Assembly (NCBI GenBank): GCA_033032175.1 | Contig: CM065304.1 | Coordinates: 496,001-560,000, forward strand | Direction: 5' to 3' | DNA: 64,000 nucleotides | Origin: Saturnia japonica | Lineage: Eukaryota > Arthropoda > Insecta > Lepidoptera > Saturniidae | Shown: positions 34,001 to 49,000 of the stretch, piece by piece | Layout of the letters: each line of letters begins with the position of its first letter | Numbering within the stretch: the first letter of the stretch is position 1 | Translations under genes and position numbers: made by a program | Notes under the pieces: model-generated | Databases searched by the model: none | Told to the model about the DNA's origin: nothing | The model's input: only the letters and a program-made list of their open reading frames with translations

Positions 34001-37000
34001 CGTGATTGCGAGCAAAATTAACTTAAGCAACTCGATGACATGTGGTAAGAAGGGGGCCTCTGGCAGGAAAGTGTGAATTTTTCGCTACGATTTCAGTTTT
34101 CTTCTGACAGTTTTTGTGCTTACTGTAATCTCGAACTTCTTGGAGCTTCGTTCTTACCAGAGGTAAGAGAGATAGTTATATCCAGCTGCTTAATAACTAT
34201 ACAAATCAATATGACAATGAATACTGTCAGTTGATCTTTATTTTACTACGCTCGCCGTAGTTCAAGTATTGCATTTTTTATAATATTATTAATGGTCAAT
34301 CAAGTATAGCCCAAAATTGCGACAGCGGTGAGGATCTTCCGACAGTCTCTAGCATCACGCCCACTTTACAAGGAATTCACATTTATCGTAAATGTCGTTT
34401 AAGATTAACAAGTGTAAAGTCAAAGCTGGTAATAGGACGCAGGCAAATTGCTTTTGCAAAGCCGATAATTGGATGGCTGTGCAGTACTGCGGAAACTGTG
34501 AATGTATATTGCATATACCGTGTCATCCGCTTCGGAGTCCTTGCACGTGGAGTGCGGTAATTATATTCCATATGTATTCGATTCGAGTTGATTCTTAGCA
34601 TTTAGATAGCTGTAAATAATTGAGTCTTTTCTTTTAGGGCTTTGATATTATTATGTCGGATTCACGTGGGTTAGCGAATGTCGATCTTTGTCTAACTAGT
34701 TGTGCCCGAGTGCTCGCTCGCGTGGACTACAGAATGCCGTCGATTAGTTACACACGCGAATCGTGGTACCCCCGCTCCCAGTTATATGCTTATTGTGGGT
34801 GATCCTTAGAAGATAGACATAACATGCTCTCGTTAAGTTTTTTGTAAGACTTTTTAATCTACATATTAATACGTGAAGCAAAAGCTTTCGGTTCCATTTT
34901 AAGCGCATTACGTGTACGGAAGACTGTGAGATTAGGCATGGTTAAAGTTTATATGGAGAAGGAGTGCAGAAAGCTAAAATTTATGTATAATATCTGTTGC
35001 TAATATATTAAATGAAATAATTTATACTATTTCCATTTCTTTATTTTCTGGATGACATTTCTAATTTGATAGTTGTAGTGTTGTGACCAAATAAGTAATG
35101 ATATCGATCGCATATATTTCGTCGAGTCGAGTGACAGTGACGATTCATCAGATTTTGATTAAAATAAATAAATAAAGATTACCTGTCGTTATAATTATTT
35201 CGTTTCATTGTCGAGTACCTACCTATACCTACTTATTTTCAACAGCTTCGAAAATTTTGAAGAAGTTTGCATTATCAATCAAGAACGTGTAACATCTTGT
35301 AATAAAATATAATATTAGTTAATATATTTGTACAAAAGTATCCGGCAGTAGTTCAGTTTCTTACATTTTGTAAAATAAATATCGGGTCTGTTATCGTGTT
35401 ACGTCTATTGATATAGCTCCATCCCTATCAGTTGCTCCGACTCTGGTATAACCTTGTACGTGTGTAAACGTCATATTTTTATAAAATAAAGCATACATAA
35501 TGTAAAAAAAAAACGCTCGTTCAAGTTTTCCCAGGAGCTGTCACCGAGAAAATAAAGAAATGGAAATGGTATAATACTGTGATTTCTAACCTATAACCAT
35601 TGAACTTAGACCCCCCAAAATATTGACATTGTCACTCAACGAAAAGTGACAGAAAGTGATGTAGATAATATTCAATGTTTAGGTTGATACTGCAAATGTC
35701 AAACAGAGAATAGTCTATGATCAAAAAGTCGCTGATCGAATTTCGAGCTTAGGGCAAACGCTAATTTATATAGTTAGAGCATAATAAAAGCTTTTACACA
35801 AAAAAGGCTATGTTTTATAAACAGAATTACTTATCTTTAATGTAACTTTCTTAATGTATTAACAAATAAACACGATCCCTGCTTTTAGAATTCTACGTAG
35901 AATGATTAATTTATCGATAACATAGTATCAACTAGACACCTATTACTTGATTTGTTGCACTGAACAAATATGTCAACTAGGCGAGGTATGACAGAGTGGA
36001 GTGTAATAGTAAGATTTAATATTTTAACGCAAAATAAAAATATCGATGCATTTCTTTATTATTGATAGTTTTTTTACACGTAAGGGTCTATCAACATGTT
36101 CACATGTTCGACATCAGCTTATTAGTCAGATGCGTGGACAAAACTTCGCGCCTGTTATTAGTTATCTATGATGATCTATTGCCGACGTCAGTGATAGAGA
36201 GAAATTTTTATTCTACTCTTATACAATTAAGTCGGACTCAAACGTCCTTTTGGGTGTTCTGCAGTTGGGTTTTCAGTATTGTGAACGACTTGTGAAGGTG
36301 ATTTAAGATAATTACGATGTCGCTCGACAACCCGTACACAAATGTCCTTTCGTTTTTATGTACATTTTACAAATACACGTTTATTTGTTTAATAGTTTAT
36401 GTTTTATTTTACAAGTTTATTTAGATAGCTTTGATTTTTATGCAATATACCGAGCAAAGCTCAGTCGCCCATGTTCAAGTGAATATACGTACACATTATG
36501 TCAAATTTTGGTGCGAGCATGTCGAGGTCATCAGACACGCGAAGGTCACGCAAACGCATATGTTTTTCCGCTACTAAAAATCGCTCAACGCGGCTAAAGA
36601 AGTTTTCACTTCCTATAACATCGAGACCTTATGTAAGACAGCAGGTTAGCGACAACTTCCAATGGATTCTTGATGATTGCTGTTGTTATTGGATTGTATT
36701 GCGCTTACAATATGTACCGCAGCTAGTTTGCCATGCTCCACATATATAAAATATCCATACTAATATTATAAATGCGAAAGTAACTCTATCTATCTGTCTG
36801 TTACATTACAATACATTACATTACAATGTAATGTCTGTTACATTACAATACTCTAATATACAAACTGTTTAGTATGAGGAAAAAGTCTTCACCTAGGCAA
36901 GAGATCCAACAAGGACATCAAAAAATCATATAATTCGTACAACATAGTATCTTGCTAACAAAAACTTTATACTACCTCGTCCCGTACTTACTTGAGGTTG

Positions 37001-40000
37001 GCATTTATTTTACTGTGCCCTATCCAAAGCAATTTTAAACAGCTTCTGTATTATAATACAACAATGTAGGATATTTTTCGTCTAGGGAAAAGATTGTAGT
37101 GTTTATTTGTGAGTTTTTAATTTGGTTTTTAATGACAGAAGTTGCCAACAAATATTATGTTCTACTTGATTCGTTTTATTTGTAGTGTTGCCACCCTCTA
37201 TGGGGCGTGCCTCCGCAATCTGTGGTAATGTTTATCCTTAGCGTATACTGATGCACAGCTAAGGTCAACTCCCACTACACGATACTAGGTAAAGCGATAT
37301 TCCTGTTGTTAGGACTCCGTAGTTAAAATGAAAAATCGGGCAAGTAGCGAGTAGATCTCGCGCCCTGGGGGTTAAATATTTTTAAATTTTGCCAACAAAT
37401 AGTTATTGACAGATTGACGGAAGACTTTTGAGATGTAAAGGTTGTGTGATTTCAATGTTGGTATACTCTGAGAAAATATCCCCAATAACGATCTAACAAA
37501 AACAATTCCGCGTACCGGTAAATCGAATTCGCTACCACTAGTACAATTAAGAAAATATTATGGAGGTTAGAGGTAAGGAGAACCATCTTATATGGGGGGG
37601 GGGACAATGGACAATTGAAAAATTGTCTAGCTAAAGCTGTAATCAGCAAATTACAACTCAAAAACCCACCAAAATAGCACTAACGTAGCAAGAGGGAATG
37701 ACACTTTAAAAAATAATTGAACAACAATGGAAAAAGTTTGTGTAGTGAAAAGTTGCCCGAAAAGTTTTGACGCTATAATTAAAATTTACCCCACTTGCTA
37801 CTGTCGCGCCACTCTAATTTAACGATTTATGACGGACACTGTTTCATAAACAGAGATCATTCGCTCTGGTATTCTAGTATTCGCTCTCTATAATATGTAG
37901 CTGCAGCTTATCGTTTGCAGTAAGACAATGTATATTAAGAAATGACCAGCAACGCTATGTAAACATAGCTTCAATAAAGCGCCGCGGTGCTGGTCGGACC
38001 AATAACGGGTGGCACTGTGGCACATAATTGCATAGGTCTCCTCCCACATGCGTGCCTGGGAAAAATAGATCAGCATACCAATATCGGAAGTATCAATTAA
38101 TGTAAGGGATATTTAGACGGAATTTACTTATCTATACTAATATTATAAAGCTGAAGAGTTTGTTAATGCGCTAATATCAGGGATTACTGGTTCGAATGGA
38201 AAAATTATTTTAGTGTTGGATAACATCTCGCTACGACCAATAGGAGCGGAGCATCAATGTAAAATGTTGCAGAAACGGGATCAATTTATTCCTTTTGAGA
38301 GCTTTCATTATGTGACGCAGACGAAGTTGCACGGGTTAGCTGGTACATTAGGTCCTTACATATGAAATTAGCGTTTTATATGGAAAAAGTAAACGAAAAA
38401 AATATTATGAAATTATACGTTTAATCAATCAAAGTACTTATGTACCATTATAGTTTATGCACTTTCACCATTTTATTGGTAGTTGATTGATTCCATTGTT
38501 GAAAAAAATTGTGAAAGCGAGAATCAATAAAATCTTTGTAGGCGGTTTGAACAGACTCATCGGAATTAAATTTTTTCCATGCATGTAATTGTCTAAATTC
38601 CGAAAAGAGTGGTAATCTGTTCGAGCAAGATCCGGGGAGTATGGTGGGTGTGAACACATTCCAACCACAGTACCTCTAATTTAGCGACCGTATGTCGTAA
38701 AGTATGGGGTCTAGCGTTGTCCTGAAGACGCAGTGGGCTAGAGAGATTGCCCAGTCTCGGTTATTTAACGGCTAGCTTTTCCATCATGGTTTGCAATTGT
38801 TGACAATACAGATCTGCCGTTATCGTCTGGCCAGATCTTAGGAAACTGTAGTTTATGGCACCAATACTGGTCCAACAAACACTCACTAGTACCTTTTTCT
38901 GAGTCAACTTTCGCTTGGGTTGGGATTTGGCCAGTTCTCCTGGGTTTAACCACTGTGATGAGCATTTCCGATTGTCGCGATGAGTACATTTTTCGTCACA
39001 GGTAACAATACGATTCAAAATTCCCTCATTATTTTGACGGTTGAGTAATGTAAATCAGCCCTCAATGCGTGTTTGTTGGTCTGCTTCAGTCAATTCACCT
39101 GGTACCCAATTCTCAATCTTTTTCACTTTTCTATTTTGTTTCAAGTGAATTAAAATTGTTTTATCAATCACACCGAAGCTTGCCACTTACTCTGACGTGG
39201 TTTGCGATGAATCCGCTTCCTTGATCACCTTTAATTCTTCTTTATCAACTAGGGCCTTCGGCCGTCCATGGGGTTTGTTTCGTAGGTCAAAATTTCCAGA
39301 ATGAAAACGTTCCTTGCTTTCTTTTACAATAGCTTCCCTATACATATCATTAATCCTTCAAGCTATTTTAGCAGCGCTGATGCGCCGGTGGAACTCATAT
39401 TCGTAAATAACGAATATTTTAAGTTTTCCATTTTGTGAAAAGAACGATGCCAAAGAAAAATGAAATGATGCAAAAACAAATGAATCACTAAATTCGAAAC
39501 ATAAATACACGAGCCTAAATTTGAATTTGGAATTCCTAACCAAACACCAGATATTTGATATCAAATTGACCAGTTCAACAAAACGCCAAGTACATATGTA
39601 AAGACCTAATATTATATACCATTGAAATCAGAACTTTGAAATCTACCGATTGGTGTATTAGTACCCTTTGTATTACACATTTCCATAAGTCTATAGTTTT
39701 CATTAAAAACTTTGACGTAAATGTCAATAAAACTTGTTGGTTGACATATACGAGTAAGTTACTGTTTCTGTATATTATGTGGAGGATTATCTCTGGAACA
39801 GTGGCATCTATTTGAAAAGTTATTATTGTATTTCATAGCCTATTTATTGGGGTAGGTAATAGTTATATTTATCTTAATGCTAAGAATTCGTGATAAGCGG
39901 AGTAGCAATTTGGAATGCTGTGGGCAAGCTTACATGGGTGAAACCGTGGGGTGCAACTAGTAATAGATAATAGTAAGGGGTGTAGCGTTATAGCTGTCAT

Positions 40001-43000
40001 TGAATCTCACAAAACATTGAATTCGTAATTTGAGAGTAAAGAATCATGTAATTGTATATTGAGAAAGACACTGTTACCTGAGTCACAAGCTATACTCACT
40101 AAATATCCTGTTTTTTTAGACTTCTCGCTTTACATTATACGAAATTACAATTCATTAAATACAAATTGCAAGGTTTAAACTGTTTAAGTTACAGGTGCAT
40201 CTCTATACAGGCTCTCGTCCTTATACGCTAAAGTTTACTGTGAAAGTTGACATACAGCTCTGTATACACAAGTTGCAAAGTTGAAACTAGGAAAGTTGCT
40301 AGGGACCTTCGTGTTTGCTTAGTCGTATACGACATTAATTAACATGTATTCGGTAGAAACTGACTCAGTTCTTTAACTAGTCTGTAGGTACGCAGTCGTT
40401 ACATTCCGACCGCTTGAAGCGCGATTCTCCTGACGGTTTGCGGGTCAGCGGGTGTGCACCGATATACACAGTATTAAGATAATATCCTATATCTTAGGAT
40501 CAATATATTATACATGTTACTGCGAATGTTACAGATATGTAATGGCAAATAAAATAAATAATTCATATACATTATATTGTTGTCTTTATGAAAATGGGAA
40601 ATAAATAATTATTATATTGAACAAAAATTGTAAGTGGTTGAATCTAATAATATATATTGACAATATAATTTACACAGAACACGTCAAAGCATTATTATTA
40701 ATTTTGATCGACTGTATAGGTTTTTAAAACGCAACATCATTAACTCCATTTTGGTAAATTTGGTAGAATCGAATCTGGTAGTTTCTAATACCATTAACAG
40801 TTTTGTGTTTTGTTTTTTGTAACAGATAAACAAAACCGAAAAGGATAATAAGTTTATATTAAAAAATCCCGAATCAGCGGGATTCGAACCATAGATCACT
40901 CGTACGGTACATACAACAGTGTGTAGAAATCTGGTCATAACACAGCTGAGCCAATGTCATGATTCTCATAGTTTTGAAAATCCTATTTTTTTGTTGGTCG
41001 GATCGGTCACTTTTTCCAGTTTAGCTCCCCTCACCCCGCGATAAGTAACAATGCATTCTAGGGGTTGATGGGGTAGGCACGCTACTTCAGCGCTTCGGGT
41101 ATGATCGCAGAGGCAAAAATTGATGGCTTTCACGCCATCATTCGCAAGCGATGTGCCTCACTCATGCGCAAAGTACGCGCCAGCCCTAACAACATCCTGA
41201 GAACTGTAGATACACCTGACAGGTGGAACAGTCCCATATTGGAACATTGGGTACGCGTACATACCACTGTGATGTTCCATAAATTATAATTGTTTTCTAT
41301 TTTTGTGGTATTTGTAAGTACTAACATTAGTTTCTAAGTTAATGACCACTGTATACTAAGCTAATAGACTTTTTGTCTGAAATAATTTTTTTATTAATTA
41401 TGTATATAATTAATACGTGAAGCTTTTGCTTTCGGTAAATTTTTTTAGCGTATTGCGTGGTCGGAAGACTGAGATTTAGCATGGTTAAAGTGTATATGGA
41501 GAAGGAGTGCGGAAAGCTAAAATTTATCTATAGTATCTGTTACTAATATATTTAATACTGCGAATCGTAAACTGACCAGTGCCATTGAACTTAGACCCCC
41601 CAAAATATTGACATTGTCACTCAACGAAAAGTGACAGCAAGTGATGTTGATAATACTCATTGTTTAGGTTCATGAATACAGCGAATGTTAAACAGAAAAT
41701 ACTCTATGATCAAAAAGTCGCTGATCGAATTTGAAGCTTAGGGCAATCGCTAGCTATCTATACAATTAATAAAATTGAAGTGTCTATTTGTAATGTCAAA
41801 ATAACAGTTTTTTACTAAATGCATATGAAAGTATATACGTTACCTATAACAAAAAACCCATTATTACATTTTTTGTCTGTTTTTCTGTCTGTCTGTTCGT
41901 TCCTGGTAATCTCCGAAACGGTTGGACCGATTTTAATGGAACTTTCACTAATATATAGCTGATTTTATAGAGAGTAACTTATATTGGAAAAAGGATTAGG
42001 GTTTCGCACAAAAAAAAAAAACTGGTCATGGTGAATCAATTCGGGCGCTTAAATGGCTTATGCCAAGTAAACCCTAAGAGATATAGCAAATATAATATAC
42101 TACATAATTATAGGCATTCAAAAGACATACAAAAAATTCCGGGAGAATATACATCTATCTCCTAAAGAACACCCACAATTAGCATTTTTGTTTTTAAATA
42201 GCCGGGAGCGGGGGAGCAAGACTAGCGCGGGCATTCTGTAGTCCAGGTGAGGTGTTTATAAATATAAAAAATTTATAAGTTCATTCAATACATTCAATTT
42301 ATTCGAACCATCGACCACTTGTACTGTACATACGACAATGCGTACAAGTTTGGCTACATAATATGTAGGCGAAAGGAACTTCCTTACTACTGGGTGTCCC
42401 ACGACACTTCTCGAGTTTCTTTTTGGGCTGATATCTAAGTCTCTCCGAGTTTCAACTACGGGCTCCCCTAGTTCTAGTAGCTCTAATTAGTATTAAAAAA
42501 AAGCGATATGCTTGTTCGTATTCGGAAACTACCGAAACTCATAATAAACCTTCTCGATATAAATTAGTAATGTCGATAACAGGGATAGTCAGTAACAAAA
42601 AAAACCCGCGTATTTGCGTTTATCTTTTACGCGCGCTTCAGGTGAAATGTCTTTGAATGTAATAAATATAATATTGAGGTAGGTCAATGCGGGGAACTCT
42701 GAAACTCAGGGATATTGAAATTTTCTAAAGAACAGTGACATCGATTTTAAGGAGAAGAATAACTGCGTTCAGAACTTATAAACAAGTTGGGAATCGAATG
42801 TAATAATTAAAAAAACGTAAATGTTATTTTATTCCATCTTGGACTTCGAGGAAAACGTCATTAACGCGATGTCGATAGCGTCACCGACCCTACCCGACGC
42901 TTGGAGACGCTTTGGTGACTTTGGATATCCGCGACAGACGGTAGTCGTACCCGCCTTCGTCACACAGACTTGATCTCACAATAGCTCTTTTGGAATTATA

Positions 43001-46000
43001 ACATTTTTATGGGTCTAGTTGTATTATATAACGAAGTCGATGATCATCTACTTCGATATCTTTTTATTTCAGTTTGCTCCAATTTCAGACCACACTTTGT
43101 CTATCTTTCTGGTAGTAACGGATGTTGAGACACCAATGAAATTAAAAGCCCATTTCTTTAGAAAATAACTCAATGATGCAATTTTTAAATGAACACTTAT
43201 GTGGTGTCAGTGACGCTGCACTCAAAAGGCGTTCATTTTTTTTATATGTTTGCTCGGCTAATTGACTGCACCGTCCGTGATGGTAAGAACAGTAAAATCC
43301 AAACAACGATAATCACCGAGAAAACGGAATCCATCGGCGTTAGCCGCTGTCATGCCAGCCTGTGTAAATATCTCTTCACATTAAGCTTAAAGGACTCGAT
43401 GTATTAAGAAGAAGGAAACACATTAGCTGAGAGAAGATTCCACAGCTCCAAGGTACGACAAAGATAAGACATAGAGAACTCTTTAGTTCGTGCCGATATA
43501 GTTTTTTAATCGTTGAAGACTTAGCGTTGTGGCCACAATCTCACTTGATTGTAAGTGGCGATGAGGCCTGGCCCAAGATGATAGCACGCTAAGCCTAGTG
43601 GAAGGCACGCTCTCAAGTGCAGTTGCTGGATCATCTATTAGTGCTTGACGACAGATTTTCAACATTAGGGTGGTAGCTAGTCAGTCCGGCGTGGCTGGTA
43701 TCGTAAAACTGTGACTCCGTGCCCAGTGCGTGTGTTCTGTCGTGGAAAGGAGAAGAGGGAATTAGATTGAACAAAGTGAAATTTTTTTTAATTCAATTTA
43801 GGCCTCAAGAAGGCACTTATGACTGCCAAAACACTATCATCGGTTCGGAAAACATTCCAGCCATCGAGAAGAACCGACAAGAAACTCGATCGGATTTACC
43901 AACACCTCATTATCCTTTTTTTAATTGTTTTACAGTATTTAATTATATACAGTTATTATTTCTAGTAGATGTACAGAGAGGGAATCACATTCAGACATCA
44001 CCATCATTCACGTAATCAGCTACCCTATAATACTCCTTCGACAATAAAACCTGTTTAACATGATTCTTGAACTTATTATCCGCGCAAATCGGCAATGTGC
44101 TTAGGAAGTTTATTATAGATCCTAAAACAATTACATAAAAAACTTATTTGTTTTACTAAGCCTAAAAGACGGAATGACTATTTTATATTTATTTATAGTA
44201 TTGAAATTGTGCGTGTTAGTTACACATTCAAAATTATCTTCATTTTTCCGAACATACATTATATTTTACAAAGTGTATTGGGAAGGCAAACTTGAGATAC
44301 TAAATTCTTGAAATTTATTCCACAATGATTCGTGTGGTCCCATATCATAAATTGCTCGAATTGCCCGATTTTCTAATACAAATATGGTATCTACCTCAGC
44401 TGCTGAACCCCACTGTAAAATACCGTAGGACATTAAACTGTGGAAGTAGCGAAATAGACCAGCGTAGCAGTAGCAATATCGGTTAACTAGCGAATCTTAC
44501 GCAATGCGTATGCAGCGAAGATTATTTTCCCTGACAAGACTTTAATGTGAGGACCTCATTGTAATTTTGCATCTAGTGTTCAGCTCTTCAGAGCAATCAC
44601 CATGATACAGACGGTAGAACACGGTCAGCGAGGTAATATTCTTGCGCAGCTGAAGCGGCTCGATGTATTTGTAATATCTGCATTATTATCAATGCGGACA
44701 GCCCGTCTCTGCAACCTACACTTGCATAGTACATTAATCTGTCGAGGCGTCAGTGACGCCACAGATGCTTAACTCGAAAGTCTACCGTTATAATTTTAGC
44801 GTTCCTACGGCGATCGTTCTCTATGTTACATTCTGTTTTTAATTGACTTAAACGTGTCTAAACAAGTTTTTTTCTTTAAGTCTATCTAATCTAATACTAT
44901 TAGGTGAGAAATTTTTGTTACTATATATGAGTTATGTAATTAGTTTCTCGGAAACGGCTTCAACAATTTGGAAGAAATTTTGTAGATAATGTGTGTTTTG
45001 AAGATGATGTTTTATATTCCAAGTTTACCTAAAAAGGTGTTTTTCATATTATTTTTTTAAGAAACCGAGCAAAGCTCTGTCGCCCAGATATTTTAAAAAT
45101 TAAAATCGAATACAAAACAAAACGCCGCCACCATGTATTAAATCAAGTTTACAATTTATAAAACTTAATATCGAAAGTAATATATTAAAAGTACAAATTT
45201 TAAAATTAAAATTTATATATTAACCATCCATATTATATTATCCATCCATAGTTGTTTTCAAATATTTAACATACCTACTACTTTATTAGTTTCGTTAGTT
45301 AGTTAGTTACGATTCATGCAAACTATTCAATACTATTGGTATATTTTATTGGTAGAGTACGCGTAACAGTGAAGAGTAACGAGATTCATAAGTTAAATTT
45401 TTCTCTTTTGCAGCAACATTAATACATCTTATCTTGAAGAAATACCGTTCAATTACAGCATTAGCCTGACCGGTTTTACACAAAAAAATATTTTTGTTAA
45501 TAAAATTTTATTTGTGTAATACAATTACAATTATTGTAGTATTAAAGGATCGGTGAATTATTTGCCTCCGTATACAGAATAAAAGAAATTAAAAGTGTCC
45601 GGTGAAAACGGATACAGGGAAAGGCCTTTTTTTTGTATTGGTTTAATAATCAACAAACAAACACTAGTGGTTTAAAACAAGCGTATGTTCCTCCCGATGG
45701 TATGGATGGTAAGGTCTGTCTGTTTGTTCCGAGTAATCTCTGAAACGGTTGAACCGATTTTGACGGGACTTTGACTGATAGATAGCTGATGTTATACGAA
45801 GTAACTTAGGCTACTTTAATTTTACAAAAAGAATTAGGGTTCCGCACAAGTAAAAAAAACTGATCATAGCGAATCAGTTCGGGCGCTTAAATGGCTTACG
45901 CTGAGTTAACCATAAGAGATATAGCAAATTAATGTACTAAACAATTGTAGATATTAAAAAGACATAAAACAGTCCGGAAAAGTATACGTATATATTGTCT

Positions 46001-49000
46001 TTAAAATAGCCGGGAGCGGGGAGCAAGATTTACGCGGGCATTCTGTAGTTCACGTGAGCAACTATATTAATTAAACATACTATTCAACATAATATGTCAG
46101 AGACTCCTCGATGTAATTAAGAAATCAATACTAATGACTTTGTATCCGTACAATTGACTTTACCATCATTACTTGGGCGCGTTAACAATCGGTGTGCTCT
46201 GTAACTGCACAAACACTGTCCCTGAGCACCGTCAAGCTGCGTATTAGATCTGTGGCGAGTCACTTGCTAGTTTACTATCCTAAGTAAAAGGATAGTAGGC
46301 TGGCCCATTTAAACGCTCCTACAAGAGGTAAGATGTGATTACCGGTCATTAAAGAACAAAAGCCTAAGACACGCCCATTTAAAGATGGCCTCTCATTTAC
46401 ACCTATCGATGCGTTCATCGCACTGCATCGAAGCAATAATTATTATATTAATACTTGAAGCAAAAGTTTTCGGTACCTTTTTAAGCGTATTGCGTGCACG
46501 GAAGACTGTGATATTTGGCATGGTTAAACTTTATATGGAGAAGGAGTGCAGAAAGAAAATTTATCTATCATATCTGTTACCAATACATTAAAGTAAATAG
46601 ATTGATACTGCGAATCCTAACCCGACCAGTGCCTTTGAACTTAGACCCCCCAAAATATTGACATTGTCACTCAATGAAAAATGACAGCAAGTGATATAAT
46701 ATTCATTGTTTAGGTTCATACTGAAAGTGTCAAATAGGAAATAGTCTATGATTAAAAAAGCGCTGGTCGAATTCCGATTCTTGGGCGATCGCTAGTTATT
46801 ATAAATGTGGGATTGTGTAATGTGGAATAAAATATTCTTAATCAGTACTATAGTAGTTCACAAATAATCACACTATTAATCTTAAAAATACAAATCTTTA
46901 AAACACGTCTTAACACTACTATCGTGCTGGTGGAATTTGATGTGATACTACATTTATGTTTTACAACAGGGTAAATCTAATTTACAAAAATACACAAAGT
47001 TTTGCGATAGTTTCTCAACTTTCGACGTGATTGTTCGTTCGAGTTATTTTGTGTCGCAGAACTTTGTTACAATTTTAATTACCCGCTGCCAGAGCTGTTT
47101 GTTTCCACACTTGTTTTAGCAAAAGTCAAGTTTTTAATTTTAGGTGGTTGCTGGTTTTCAGTATTTGTGTGTTAATACTAAGCGGCGAGATACAGCTTTA
47201 ACTTGAGCCTTTCGAAAGAATCTGTCGTTGAAATTTGTCGTTACGTTTTGTTATGTTCTACAAAAATGGAACAAGTTTCCATAGAAATTTCGCATATGCC
47301 TATTGTTGGGATGCTTAAAGAATTATATTATTTTTGGTGGCCTCATTTCATCATATTTACAATTAAATAAATTAGGAAATGTAAATGATTAATTATATGC
47401 GAACTAGGGATGGGCAAATGGAAAAATACATCGATATTTACCGAGTAGATGTTTTAAAATAGTATCAATAATTATCGAGAAAAAATATTGATATAGAAAG
47501 ACATTATTAATTTTTTTTAAACATCAAAAAACAAAACAATCTTGATTGATTGATTGAGTATTGTCAACCGCCGCGCCGTCCTGAAGTTGCCTAGTCACAT
47601 GCAGTACAGATACACATTTAATTTTCGTACATAGTAAAATAGACACAGACAAAATCCAAATGTTTGTTTTGCATTTTATAAAGATGAAAATTTAAAAAAA
47701 AATGATGCCTGAGGAGCATGCTAGAAGTATCTGGTAAATTTAAACACGAAATCAAAGTTGCTTGTCTTAAAATTATATAGAAATTGATATGAATTTAATA
47801 CTCTAAAATAAATATCGATATATCGCGGTTAAAAATATTGACGATATATATATCGATAATTTTATGAGAAAATATCGATTTTTTTACACACCTTAATACG
47901 AGCTATGGTAGGTATTTTAAGTTGAACAGATTTTAGCGGTGTGAACTATTTCTGATGAAATTCTATACATAGTATAAAGTAAAGTCGCTTTCCGCCGGGT
48001 TTCCGTATGTACGCTTAGACCTTTTAAACTACGCAAACTACTAAACCTTTCGAGACGCATCAAAATTATGTACTAAAGAATTGTAGTTTTTCAAAAAGCC
48101 TACAGAAAAATCCGCGATGCCATATATGTCTCTCTCATAAAATTCATTTGCAATAACCATTTTTATGTTTAATATGATAATTAAAAATATCACTCTGTTT
48201 GCAAAGCTATTTTCGCCGATTCAGCAGCAATCTTTATTCAGATAAATTTGTCAGTTCACTTGAGCACTTAATGTAGATTAAAATTGTCTTTGACAGGTTT
48301 CAATTTAAATGATGAATACCGTAGAAGATGTCACAAATTCAAAATTACTGGAAGACCAAAGAAATTTCTTCTCAGTAAAATAGTCGCGGGCGGTTGGTCG
48401 GCATTGCGAACGCATGATTACTTGCGCGTCGCGAGCTAAGCGCACTTTCACAACTGTGAAGTTACATAATATACCATCAAGTTTGTATCCCCGAAGGATT
48501 AGGAAGAGGTGTACCACGGTTCGACGGGTATGTTTTGAGGCCACATGTAATAGGGGGCGAGCCTATTGCCATTAATCGGGCACAAAGCCAAACCTTCTAG
48601 CTGCTACTGAGAATTTCATATAAAAAGCTAATAACAATTTGCTCGACCTGGGAACCGAACCTAATACCTCGAGCATAGCAGTTGCGTTTAGGATCACTAG
48701 GCTAACGAGGCAGTTATGAATAATCGATATTAAAGCGATAAACCCCAAATCAGGCTTTATATAAAATACACCACTTTGTAAGTTGTACCCGTGCGAAGCT
48801 GGGGCGGGTCGTTAGTAAGTACTATTTCATTATTTATAGGTTTTAGCGATCGACCATAATCTCCACTAATGTTAAGTGACGATGTGGCACAAGATGATGA
48901 CGCGCTAAGTCGAGTGGAATAACTAGCTTCAAAGTGCAGTTGCCGGAATATACCTATAGGTGCTTGGCGACAGATTTTCAACTTCAGGGTTGTAAGTATG

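Noticed and set aside
36786..36852. Palindromic ATTACAATGTAAT-type cluster
   Set aside because: Built from short repeats of ACATTACA; looks like microsatellite slippage rather than a binding site.
47400..47895. hAT-like short element around ATCGATATTT tracts
   Set aside because: GGGATGGGCAAA at the left has no convincing inverted partner at the right, so borders cannot be defended.
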